Assembly: GCA_023392645.1 (NCBI GenBank)
Contig: JAEVYR010000307.1
Location: forward strand, 1-5,117
Origin: Chloroflexota bacterium
Lineage (GTDB): Bacteria; Chloroflexota; Chloroflexia; Thermomicrobiales; UBA6265
Direction of reading: 5' to 3'
Length of the DNA: 5,117 bases
The notes below the pieces were generated by a model. It made no database searches. It saw nothing but the letters and a program-made list of their open reading frames with translations, and had not been told where the DNA came from. Made by a program: the position numbers and the translations under genes. Below, piece by piece: positions 1 through 5,117 of the stretch (position 1 is the first letter of the stretch; each line of letters opens with the position of its first letter).

Positions 1-37
1 GTCGAGAGGTGTATCGCAGGCGGTAGCGCCGTACTGA

Positions 38-127
38 CGCTGCGATGCCGGCCACCTGCTGGTGCGACGGCTGCTCGACCTGTCGATCCGCGTCGCCTTC
101 GGCGAGGTCCAGGCCAGCGAGGCGTGA
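38..127 (+). pseudogene. Possible degraded or frame-disrupted 3' end of an upstream gene
   Basis: This short reading frame lies between TGA at 35-37 and TGA at 125-127. It encodes 29 residues rich in Leu, Val and Arg that include DAGHLLVRRLLDLSIRVAF. By my count 27 of its 29 codons end in G or C, which matches the real genes in this window. In the same frame upstream of the 35-37 stop the bias vanishes. The frame has no ATG, and its first GTG would leave only about 21 residues, so it is unlikely to be a gene by itself. It may be the C-terminal remnant of a gene that lost its frame, or a true gene end hit by a sequencing or assembly indel. A second frame (3-26) ends in REVYRRR followed by TAG and could instead be the upstream gene's end. 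No function can be assigned. Confidence 0.25.
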
Positions 128-146
128 CCTGGCGCGCGCCATAATC

Positions 147-167
147 GGGAGGAGGCAAGCTCCTCCC
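147..167. repeat. Short palindromic (REP/MITE-like) hairpin repeat in the leader of the phosphofructokinase gene
   Basis: GGGAGGAG at 147-154 and CTCCTCCC at 160-167 form a perfect 8-bp stem around a 5-base loop (GCAAG), followed by CCTACG. From memory, hairpins of this shape (a G/C-rich arm, GCAAG or GCAAGC at the apex, the reverse arm, then CCTACG) recur many times in intergenic DNA of Chloroflexota and some other phyla, so I call it a dispersed repeat. It sits 30 bases upstream of the GTG start. It has no following T-tract, so it is a poor intrinsic terminator, though it could fold in the leader RNA or protect an upstream transcript end. Copy number cannot be seen from one window. Confidence 0.5.
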
Positions 168-185
168 CTACGACTGGATGCCAAC

Positions 186-190
186 GGAGA
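186..190 (+). promoter_or_regulatory. Ribosome binding site fixing the GTG start of the phosphofructokinase gene
   Basis: GGAGA at 186-190 is followed by 7 bases and then GTG at 198. The alternative in-frame ATG at 45 has no comparable site, and the extension it would add translates straight through the palindromic hairpin at 147-167 with irregular codon usage. This decides for the GTG. Confidence 0.6.
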
Positions 191-197
191 CCCCAAC

Positions 198-1394
198 GTG
201 TCGACCCCCCCAACCCCGCCTCCGACGCTGGCGATCGGCCAGTCCGGCGGCGCCACCGCCGTCATCAACGCCAGCCTCGCCGGCGCCCTCGGCGCCGCGC
301 TCGCCAGCGGCACGGTCGGGCGGGTGCTCGGCATGCGCAACGGCATCGAGGGGCTGCTCGCCGGCCGCTTCATCGATCTCACGGATATCGATGCCGACCG
401 CCGCGCCGTGCTCGGTCGCACTCCCTCCGCCGCGCTCGGCACCGGGCGCTACAAGCTGCGGGACGACGATCTCGACCCCATCCTCGCGGTCTGCGAGCGC
501 GAGAACATCCGCTGGTTCCTCTACATCGGCGGCAACGACTCGGCTGATACCGCGCTGCGCCTCGCCCGCCACGCCGAGGCGAACGGGCAGGACCTGACGG
601 TGATGTCGATCCCGAAGACGATCGACAACGACCTGCCCGAGATGCACTGCTGCCCCGGTTACGGCTCGATCGCCCGGTACCTCGCCAACGCCACGCGCGA
701 CGCGATCTACGACACGCTCGCTTCGCCCCAGCTCTATCCGGTCAAGTTCATCGAGGTGATGGGTCGCGACGCCGGCTGGGTCACCGCCGCCTGCGCGCTC
801 GGCTGCTCCGGCGACGAGGCCGATCTCGCGCCTCTGTTGCTGTTGCCCGAGCGGCCGCCGGCCAGCACCGAGGCGGTGCTGGAGCTCGTCCGTGCCGACA
901 TCGCGCGGCGGGGATGGTCGGTCGTGGTCGTGCCGGAAACGCTGCGCGACGCCGAGGGGGGCCATCTCGGTGGCGATACTCCCGACTACGTCGATTCGTT
1001 CGGCCACGAGTACTTCCCCAGCACCGGCGCCGCGCTCTCGCGGTTGCTGACGAGCGATGGCATCCGCGCCCGCTACGAAAAGCCGGGCACCGCCGCGCGA
1101 ATGTCGATCTCGATGGCCTCGCCGGTCGACCTCGGCCAGGCCGAGGGGCTGGGTGCCATGGCCGCCGAAGCGGCGATCGAGCGCGGCGCGACCGCGATGA
1201 TGCCGGCGGTGCTCTCCTTCGAGGGTGGCTGGTCGGGCATGGGCCTGGTGCCGGTCGAGCGGGTCGCCAATCGCGTCCGGCATCTCGACGACGCCTTCAT
1301 CGGAGCCGACGGGCACAGCGTCACGCCCGCATTCTTCGACTACGCCCTGCCGCTCCTCGGCCCCGACCCGTTCCCGCCGTACACCCGGCTCTGA
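198..1394 (+). CDS. pfp: Pyrophosphate-dependent phosphofructokinase (diphosphate--fructose-6-phosphate 1-phosphotransferase)
   Basis: A 398-residue cytoplasmic sugar kinase of the PfkA superfamily that interconverts fructose 6-phosphate and fructose 1,6-bisphosphate in glycolysis and gluconeogenesis. Motifs in order: the N-terminal phosphoryl-donor loop GQSGGATAVIN (residues 14-24), GGNDS (111-115), PKTIDND (139-145, with D143 equivalent to the E. coli PfkA catalytic base Asp127), the fructose-6-phosphate motif MGRDAGW (188-194), YFPSTGAALSR (272-282) and a C-terminal KPGTAARMSISMASPVDLGQA segment (295-315). D114 and K140 stand where ATP-using PfkA has Gly104 and Gly124. These replacements are the known marks of pyrophosphate use, so reversible PPi-dependent activity is expected (EC 2.7.1.90). 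The length fits the roughly 400-residue PPi type better than the 320-residue bacterial ATP type. N113 replaces the usual Asp103, but I recall GGNDS as normal in this subgroup. The GTG start is chosen from GGAGA at 186-190; the longer in-frame ATG at 45 is rejected. The next gene begins 16 bases after the stop, suggesting an operon. ATP use is not excluded by sequence alone. Confidence 0.93.
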   Translation: MSTPPTPPPTLAIGQSGGATAVINASLAGALGAALASGTVGRVLGMRNGIEGLLAGRFIDLTDIDADRRAVLGRTPSAALGTGRYKLRDDDLDPILAVCERENIRWFLYIGGNDSADTALRLARHAEANGQDLTVMSIPKTIDNDLPEMHCCPGYGSIARYLANATRDAIYDTLASPQLYPVKFIEVMGRDAGWVTAACALGCSGDEADLAPLLLLPERPPASTEAVLELVRADIARRGWSVVVVPETLRDAEGGHLGGDTPDYVDSFGHEYFPSTGAALSRLLTSDGIRARYEKPGTAARMSISMASPVDLGQAEGLGAMAAEAAIERGATAMMPAVLSFEGGWSGMGLVPVERVANRVRHLDDAFIGADGHSVTPAFFDYALPLLGPDPFPPYTRL

Positions 1395-1402
1395 AGGGGG
1401 AG
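1394..1402 (+). promoter_or_regulatory. Strong Shine-Dalgarno sequence overlapping the phosphofructokinase stop codon
   Basis: AAGGGGGAG begins on the last base of the TGA at 1392-1394. It matches the AAGGAGG consensus with one G·U pair and ends 8 bases before an in-frame TTG at 1411. The ATGs at 1438 and 1483 lack a well-spaced site: the AGG before 1438 abuts the codon, and only a weak GGG precedes 1483. The overlap with the stop codon suggests translational coupling of the regulator to the kinase. Confidence 0.5.
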
Positions 1403-1410
1403 CTCAGCGG

Positions 1411-3801
1411 TTGACGCGCTGGGCCCGGCACGTCAGGATGAAGATCGAATCGCATCGATCCGATCGTCCCGATGGGCTCGCCATGGCCGCCCCGATACGC
1501 TCCCCGCCGTTGCCGCGCACGCCGGTTGTGGGACGCGATCGCGAGATTGCCGAGGTTCGCGATCTGCTCCTGGGTCCGGACGCGCCACTCGTCACGCTCA
1601 CCGGCCCCGGTGGGGTTGGCAAGACGCGTCTCGCGCTCGCCGTCTCGCACGATGCGGGCGATGCGTTCCCCAAGGATGCCATCGCCTTTGTGCCGCTCGC
1701 GTCGGTTCGCGATCCCGTTGCCTTCGGGCCAGCGATCGCCCATGGCGTTGGCCTTCGCACGGTCGGCCGGCGCGCCGCGATCGAGCGCCTGGGCGAGTAC
1801 ATCGGTGGACGGCCCTTCCTGCTGGTGCTCGATAACCTCGAGCATCTCCTCGACGCCACCCCAGCCCTCGCCGACCTGCTCGTGGCCTGCCCGGGCCTCA
1901 CGCTGCTGGTCACCAGTCGGGCGCCGTTGCGCCTCTCCGGCGAGCACGACGTGCCGGTGCAGCCGCTCTCGCTGCCGGTCGGTGAGTCAGCGCTGTCGCC
2001 CGGTGACCTGGCGGGATACGGCGCGATCGACCTCTTCGTTCGCCAGGCCCGGGCGATCGACCCCGCGTTCGCGCTCACAGAGGACAACGCTCCGGTTGTC
2101 GACGCGATCTGCCGGCGGCTGGATGGCCTGCCGCTCGCGATCGAGCTGGCCGTCGCCCGGATCCGGGTGCTGCCGCCAGAGGTCCTGCTCGCTCACCTGG
2201 AGCGCCGGTTGCCGCTGCTGACCGGCGGACCGCGGGACGCGCCACATCGGCAGCGCACCATGCGCGACGCCATCGCCTGGTCGTGGGAGCTGCTCGCGCC
2301 GAGCGAGCAGGAGCTCTTCTGCCGGCTGGCGGTGTTCGTCGGTGGGTTCTCGCTCGACGCGGCCCGAGCGGTCGGTGCCGGCGCGGACCCGGAGGCGCTG
2401 GATCGGCTGGCGACGCTGATCGAGCACAGCCTCGTGCGTCGAATGGGCCACGTGGTCGGCGAGCCGCGCTACGCGATGCTGGAGACGGTGCGCGAATTCG
2501 GGCTGGAGCGGTTGGTGGTCAGCGGGGACGAGGCCGCGGCCCGCGAGCGGCTCGCGGAGATCATGCTCGCCCGCTTCGAACAAACCCGGGCAGCGATCTG
2601 GACGACCGTGGACACGATGTGGCTCGACCGTCTCGATGCCGATCGCGCCAACCTGCTGGTGGCGCTCGATTGGCTCGACGACGCGGGAAACGCGGGCGCC
2701 GCGCTCCGCCTGGCGGCCGCGGCGGGGCCGTTTTGGCAGTACCGCGGCTATCTCGATACGGGCCGGCGCCGGCTCGAGCACGTGCTGGCGGCTGCCCCGG
2801 ACGGACCTGATGCTCTCGCTGCTCGCGCCGATGCGGGGCTCTTGCTCGGCCTGATCGCGCAGCAGCAGGGCGATGCCGATCGCGCCATTGCCGCCTTGCG
2901 CGACGTCGCGTCGCTGCACCGGGCGGCCGGAAACCGGGACGAGGCGGCCGTGGCCGACGCTCTGCTCGCAGGTGTCCTCGTCGGGCAGGGACGCTATGAG
3001 GACGCCGCGCCGATCGTTGACGGGGCGCTCGCCGTCCATCGTGAGCGGACTCCCGCGGCGCCCGACTGGGTCGCCCACGCGTACTTTCATCAGGGCGCGA
3101 TCGCGTACGCACGGGGCGATCTCGCGCTGGCCGAACGGTGCTGTGCCGAGGCCGCCGCTGGGTACGATGCCGCCGGCGACCGCATCGATGCGATCGACCA
3201 GATCCGGTACCTCGCGTTGATCGCCGGCGCGCGTGGCGACATCGCCGGCGCCGTCAGCTGCCTGTCTGACGAGATCGCCCGGCTCCGGGAGCGCAGCAGC
3301 GCCGCCGCGATCGGCAACGGGCTTGCCGATGTCGCCACGATCGCTGTCGCGGCTGGGGACGCCACCGCCGCGGCACGGCTCTTCGGCGCCGCCGCCGCGC
3401 TCTGCGGCGCCGGTGGCCTCGCCCTCGCGCTGCCGGCCCGCGAAACCTACGAGCGCGCGATGACGCGTGCCCGCGCGACTCTCGGACGGGATGCGTATCG
3501 CGCGGAACTCGCGGCCGGGGCGGAGCTGACGCTTGATCTGGCGCTCGCCGAGGCCGACGCGGAGCTCGCCTCCCTGGCGGCGGTCGCGGTGAATCCCGGC
3601 GGCGATACCGCCGGCCTGACCGGGCGGGAGCGCGACGTCCTCCGCCTGCTGGTGCTCGGCCGGTCGAATCCCCAGATCGCGGCGGCGTTGTTCATCAGCC
3701 GCGCCACCGCACGTACCCACGTCTCGCACATCCTCGCCAAGCTCGGCGTGAGCAGCCGCACCGAGGCCGCCACCGAGGCGCACCGGCAAGGACTCGTCTG
3801 A
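1411..3801 (+). CDS. LuxR-family transcriptional regulator with N-terminal STAND/NB-ARC-like ATPase and TPR-like repeats
   Basis: A large cytoplasmic one-component regulator, 796 residues from the TTG start. An ATPase module follows PLPRTPVVGRD (residues 34-43): Walker A GPGGVGKT (65-72), Walker B LLVLDN (137-142), sensor TSR (168-170), the GLPLAIEL motif typical of NB-ARC/AP-ATPases (239-246), and the winged-helix stretch RTMRDAIAWSWELL (282-295). An alanine-rich region at about 455-670 has helical pairs spaced like tetratricopeptide repeats and is the likely ligand or partner sensor. A C-terminal LuxR/GerE helix-turn-helix (about 736-793) starts at LTGRERDVLRLL and ends with AKLGVSSRTEA. 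Known family behaviour (MalT-like/LAL) is nucleotide-driven oligomerisation after inducer binding, then DNA binding. There is no receiver domain or membrane segment. The ligand and target genes are unknown. The 16-base gap to the phosphofructokinase gene suggests co-transcription. The start is uncertain: TTG 1411 has the best ribosome binding site, while ATG 1438 (787 residues) and ATG 1483 (772 residues) also keep every domain. Confidence 0.9.
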   Translation: MTRWARHVRMKIESHRSDRPDGLAMAAPIRSPPLPRTPVVGRDREIAEVRDLLLGPDAPLVTLTGPGGVGKTRLALAVSHDAGDAFPKDAIAFVPLASVRDPVAFGPAIAHGVGLRTVGRRAAIERLGEYIGGRPFLLVLDNLEHLLDATPALADLLVACPGLTLLVTSRAPLRLSGEHDVPVQPLSLPVGESALSPGDLAGYGAIDLFVRQARAIDPAFALTEDNAPVVDAICRRLDGLPLAIELAVARIRVLPPEVLLAHLERRLPLLTGGPRDAPHRQRTMRDAIAWSWELLAPSEQELFCRLAVFVGGFSLDAARAVGAGADPEALDRLATLIEHSLVRRMGHVVGEPRYAMLETVREFGLERLVVSGDEAAARERLAEIMLARFEQTRAAIWTTVDTMWLDRLDADRANLLVALDWLDDAGNAGAALRLAAAAGPFWQYRGYLDTGRRRLEHVLAAAPDGPDALAARADAGLLLGLIAQQQGDADRAIAALRDVASLHRAAGNRDEAAVADALLAGVLVGQGRYEDAAPIVDGALAVHRERTPAAPDWVAHAYFHQGAIAYARGDLALAERCCAEAAAGYDAAGDRIDAIDQIRYLALIAGARGDIAGAVSCLSDEIARLRERSSAAAIGNGLADVATIAVAAGDATAAARLFGAAAALCGAGGLALALPARETYERAMTRARATLGRDAYRAELAAGAELTLDLALAEADAELASLAAVAVNPGGDTAGLTGRERDVLRLLVLGRSNPQIAAALFISRATARTHVSHILAKLGVSSRTEAATEAHRQGLV

Positions 3802-3825
3802 TCCGCTCCCGCCGCCACCTCCGCA

Positions 3826-3869
3826 ATCGGTCGTCGGAATACGTCACCCGAATCGGGCAGATGACCGAT
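3826..3869 (+). other. Composite stem-loop in the regulator-methyltransferase intergenic region
   Basis: ATCGGTCGTC at 3826-3835 pairs with GATGACCGAT at 3860-3869, giving 9 Watson-Crick pairs and one G·U. Nested inside is CCCG-AAT-CGGG at 3847-3857. The structure starts 24 bases after the regulator stop codon. It could act as a transcript-end structure, as part of the methyltransferase leader, or as an operator, since the core CCCGA-A-TCGGG is itself a DNA palindrome. There is no T-tract, so a classical intrinsic terminator is not supported. A weaker second hairpin, CCCCG (3888-3892) with CGGGG (3903-3907), follows. I see no convincing promoter in the 166-base gap. Confidence 0.35.
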
Positions 3870-3952
3870 GCGGCGGTGCCGGTTCGACCCCGATCCTGAT
3901 GGCGGGGCCGCGTGTGGGAAGGCGAGATCGGCGCAATCCGTTATCGGTTCAC

Positions 3953-3959
3953 AGAAAGG
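3953..3959 (+). promoter_or_regulatory. Ribosome binding site deciding the methyltransferase start
   Basis: AGAAAGG at 3953-3959 is followed by 8 bases and then ATG at 3968. The upstream in-frame ATG at 3899 would add 23 arginine-rich residues unlike the family N-terminus and would place this site inside the coding region. Confidence 0.55.
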
Positions 3960-3967
3960 CGCATGCG

Positions 3968-5077
3968 ATGCGTGTGATCGTGGCAAACGAAACCGGCGAT
4001 TCCGAGACACGACGGGACGCCCTGACGGAGCGCCTGTTCGGCGCCATGCTCGAAGGGTTCGACCTGCTGAACGTCTATCTCGGCGATCGGCTCGGCTATT
4101 ACCGCGCGCTGGCCGAAGGCGGGGCGGCAACATCCGCCGAGCTCGCGCGGCGTACCGGCACGGCGGAGCGATACGCCCGGGAGTGGCTGGAGCAACAGGC
4201 GGTGACCGGCTTTCTTGACGCGGAAAACCCCGGCGACGACGCGGCCTCGCGCCGGTACGCGCTGCCCGCCGGTCACGACGAGGTGCTGATCGACCCGATC
4301 AGCCTCAACCACCTCACGCCGGCGATTCGGACGATCGTCGCCGTCGCCCAGACCCTGCCGGAGGTGATGGAGGCCTACCGGACCGGCGGCGGCGTGCCAT
4401 ACGAAGCCTATGGCAGGGATATGCGCGAGGGACAGGCGGAGATGAACCGTCCGCAGTTCGCCAACCTGCTCGCGTCCGAGTGGCTGCCCGCGATGCCCGA
4501 CGTTCACGCGCGACTCCAGGCCGACCCTCCGGCGCGGGTCGCCGATATCGGCATGGGCGCCGGCTGGTCGAGCATCTCCATCGCCCAGGCGTACCCGAAC
4601 GCCATCATCGACGGCTACGATCTCGATGAGGCCTCGGTGGAGTTGGCCCGAGCCAATGCCGCCGCGGTCGGCGTCGACGACCGCGTCCGCTTCTACGCCC
4701 ACGATGCCAGCGATCCGGCGCTGGCCGGCGCCTGCGATTTCGCCTGCGCCTTCGAGTGCATTCACGATATGAGCCAGCCCATCGCGGTGCTGGCGTCGAT
4801 GCGACGTCTGGTCGGCGAGGGGGGCACGGTGCTCGTCATGGATGAGAGGGTCGCCGATCGGTTCGAAGCTCCGGGCGACGATATCGAGCGGTTCATGTAC
4901 GGGTACAGCGCGCTTCACTGCCTGCCGGCCGGGATGGCCGAGCAGCCGTCGCTGGCGACGGGGACGGTGATGCGCCGGGAAACCTTCGAGCGCTATGCCG
5001 CCGAGGCGGGCTTTCGGGAGGTCGCGGTGCTGCCGATCGAACACGACACGTTTGTCTTCTATCGCCTTACCGGGTGA
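3968..5077 (+). CDS. Class I SAM-dependent methyltransferase with N-terminal winged-helix domain (Rv2258c-like)
   Basis: A 369-residue soluble protein predicted to transfer a methyl group from S-adenosylmethionine to an unidentified substrate. Residues about 20-100 form a winged-helix domain (LTERLFGAMLEGFDLLNVYLG, then the helix-turn-helix-like TSAELARRTGTAERYAREWL). In this family and in small-molecule O-methyltransferases that domain normally serves dimerisation and substrate capping rather than DNA binding. The Rossmann-fold domain follows: motif I VADIGMGAG (191-199), the acidic ribose-binding YDLD (217-220), HDAS near 245-248, and FECIHDM (262-268), matching the CLHDM-type motif of Rv2258c-like proteins. 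A family-typical segment YSALHCLPAGMAEQP lies at 313-327, and the protein ends in a beta strand (DTFVFYRL). All SAM-binding features are present and the gene looks intact. The gene is separated from the regulator by 166 bases, so it probably forms its own unit. Substrate and pathway are unknown; a regulatory DNA-binding role is less likely. Confidence 0.88.
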   Translation: MRVIVANETGDSETRRDALTERLFGAMLEGFDLLNVYLGDRLGYYRALAEGGAATSAELARRTGTAERYAREWLEQQAVTGFLDAENPGDDAASRRYALPAGHDEVLIDPISLNHLTPAIRTIVAVAQTLPEVMEAYRTGGGVPYEAYGRDMREGQAEMNRPQFANLLASEWLPAMPDVHARLQADPPARVADIGMGAGWSSISIAQAYPNAIIDGYDLDEASVELARANAAAVGVDDRVRFYAHDASDPALAGACDFACAFECIHDMSQPIAVLASMRRLVGEGGTVLVMDERVADRFEAPGDDIERFMYGYSALHCLPAGMAEQPSLATGTVMRRETFERYAAEAGFREVAVLPIEHDTFVFYRLTG

Positions 5078-5084
5078 AACCCGC

Positions 5085-5103
5085 GCCGGGCCCGCAGCCC
5101 GGC
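5085..5103 (+). terminator. GC-rich hairpin after the methyltransferase gene, probable terminator
   Basis: GCCGGGC at 5085-5091 and GCCCGGC at 5097-5103 form a perfect 7-bp stem with a 5-base loop (CCGCA), starting 7 bases after the stop codon. The position suits a transcription end. No T-tract follows, so it would be a non-canonical terminator or an RNA-stabilising 3' end; GC-rich genomes often show such hairpins. It could also be a chance GC palindrome. Confidence 0.45.
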
Positions 5104-5117
5104 CAGTCACGAAGCGG

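Noticed and set aside
140..145. CATAAT as a -10 promoter box before the phosphofructokinase
   Set aside because: It matches 5 of 6 bases of TATAAT, but no TTGACA-like box lies 16-18 bases upstream. In a GC-rich genome with unknown sigma preferences this is too weak to annotate.
45..197. N-terminal extension of the phosphofructokinase from ATG 45
   Set aside because: The extension has Cys/Arg-rich sequence unlike the family and reads through the hairpin at 147-167, and ATG 45 has no good ribosome binding site. GTG 198 has one and starts close to the conserved fold.
168..1316. A 382-codon minus-strand open frame opposite the phosphofructokinase
   Set aside because: Same shadow composition, and its 3' end runs into the palindromic repeat region. 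The plus-strand gene is unambiguous.
1411..1439. TTGACG at 1411-1416 with CAGGAT at 1434-1439 as an internal promoter for the regulator
   Set aside because: The -35 match is good and the spacing is 17 bases, but the -10 matches only 3 of 6. The TTG is better explained as a start codon given the ribosome binding site before it.
1987..3789. A 600-codon open frame on the minus strand across the regulator gene
   Set aside because: It is an arginine-, glycine- and histidine-rich shadow produced by GC-rich codon bias. It shows no recognisable domain and lies wholly inside a gene with clear motifs on the plus strand.
3888..3907. CCCCG/CGGGG hairpin as terminator of the regulator
   Set aside because: Only a 5-bp stem with a 10-base loop and no T-tract; easily expected by chance in this base composition.
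3941..5110. A 389-codon minus-strand open frame opposite the methyltransferase
   Set aside because: Low-complexity Arg/Gly/His composition with no family motif. The plus strand encodes an intact methyltransferase with all its SAM motifs.

Overview
This is a GC-rich window in which all three genes lie on the plus strand. The style of the central regulator (an N-terminal PLPRTPVVGRDRE segment, an NTPase with the LLVLDN and TSR motifs, helical repeats, and a C-terminal LuxR helix-turn-helix), the near-complete use of G/C in third codon positions, and a short GGGAGGAG/CTCCTCCC hairpin repeat all suggest a Chloroflexota bacterium, probably of the Thermomicrobia type. That placement is an inference from recalled family style, not from a search. 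An actinobacterium is the main alternative.

Layout: positions 1-197 hold the possible degraded or frame-disrupted tail of an upstream gene (38-127), then a perfect 8-bp hairpin (147-167) that looks like a dispersed palindromic repeat, then the ribosome binding site of the first complete gene. At 198-1394 is a phosphofructokinase carrying the residues of the pyrophosphate-dependent type. A strong ribosome binding site overlaps its stop codon and leads, after only 16 bases, into a large LuxR-family ATPase regulator (1411-3801, TTG start preferred). The 166-base gap that follows contains a composite stem-loop (3826-3869). A class I SAM-dependent methyltransferase of the Rv2258c-like type (winged-helix N-terminus) follows at 3968-5077, with a GC-rich hairpin just after its stop.

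The kinase and regulator are probably co-transcribed, since no terminator or convincing promoter lies between them. This raises the possibility that the ATPase regulator responds to the metabolic state set by the reversible PPi-dependent step of glycolysis. The link is only positional, because Thermomicrobia-like genomes carry many such regulators. The methyltransferase is probably a separate unit with its own leader; its substrate cannot be read from the sequence.

I found no CRISPR array, tRNA or rRNA gene, insertion sequence, toxin-antitoxin pair or defence cassette. The genes are ordinary family members. The points worth checking are the small repeat, the start codon of the regulator, the kinase-regulator pairing and the intergenic structure.
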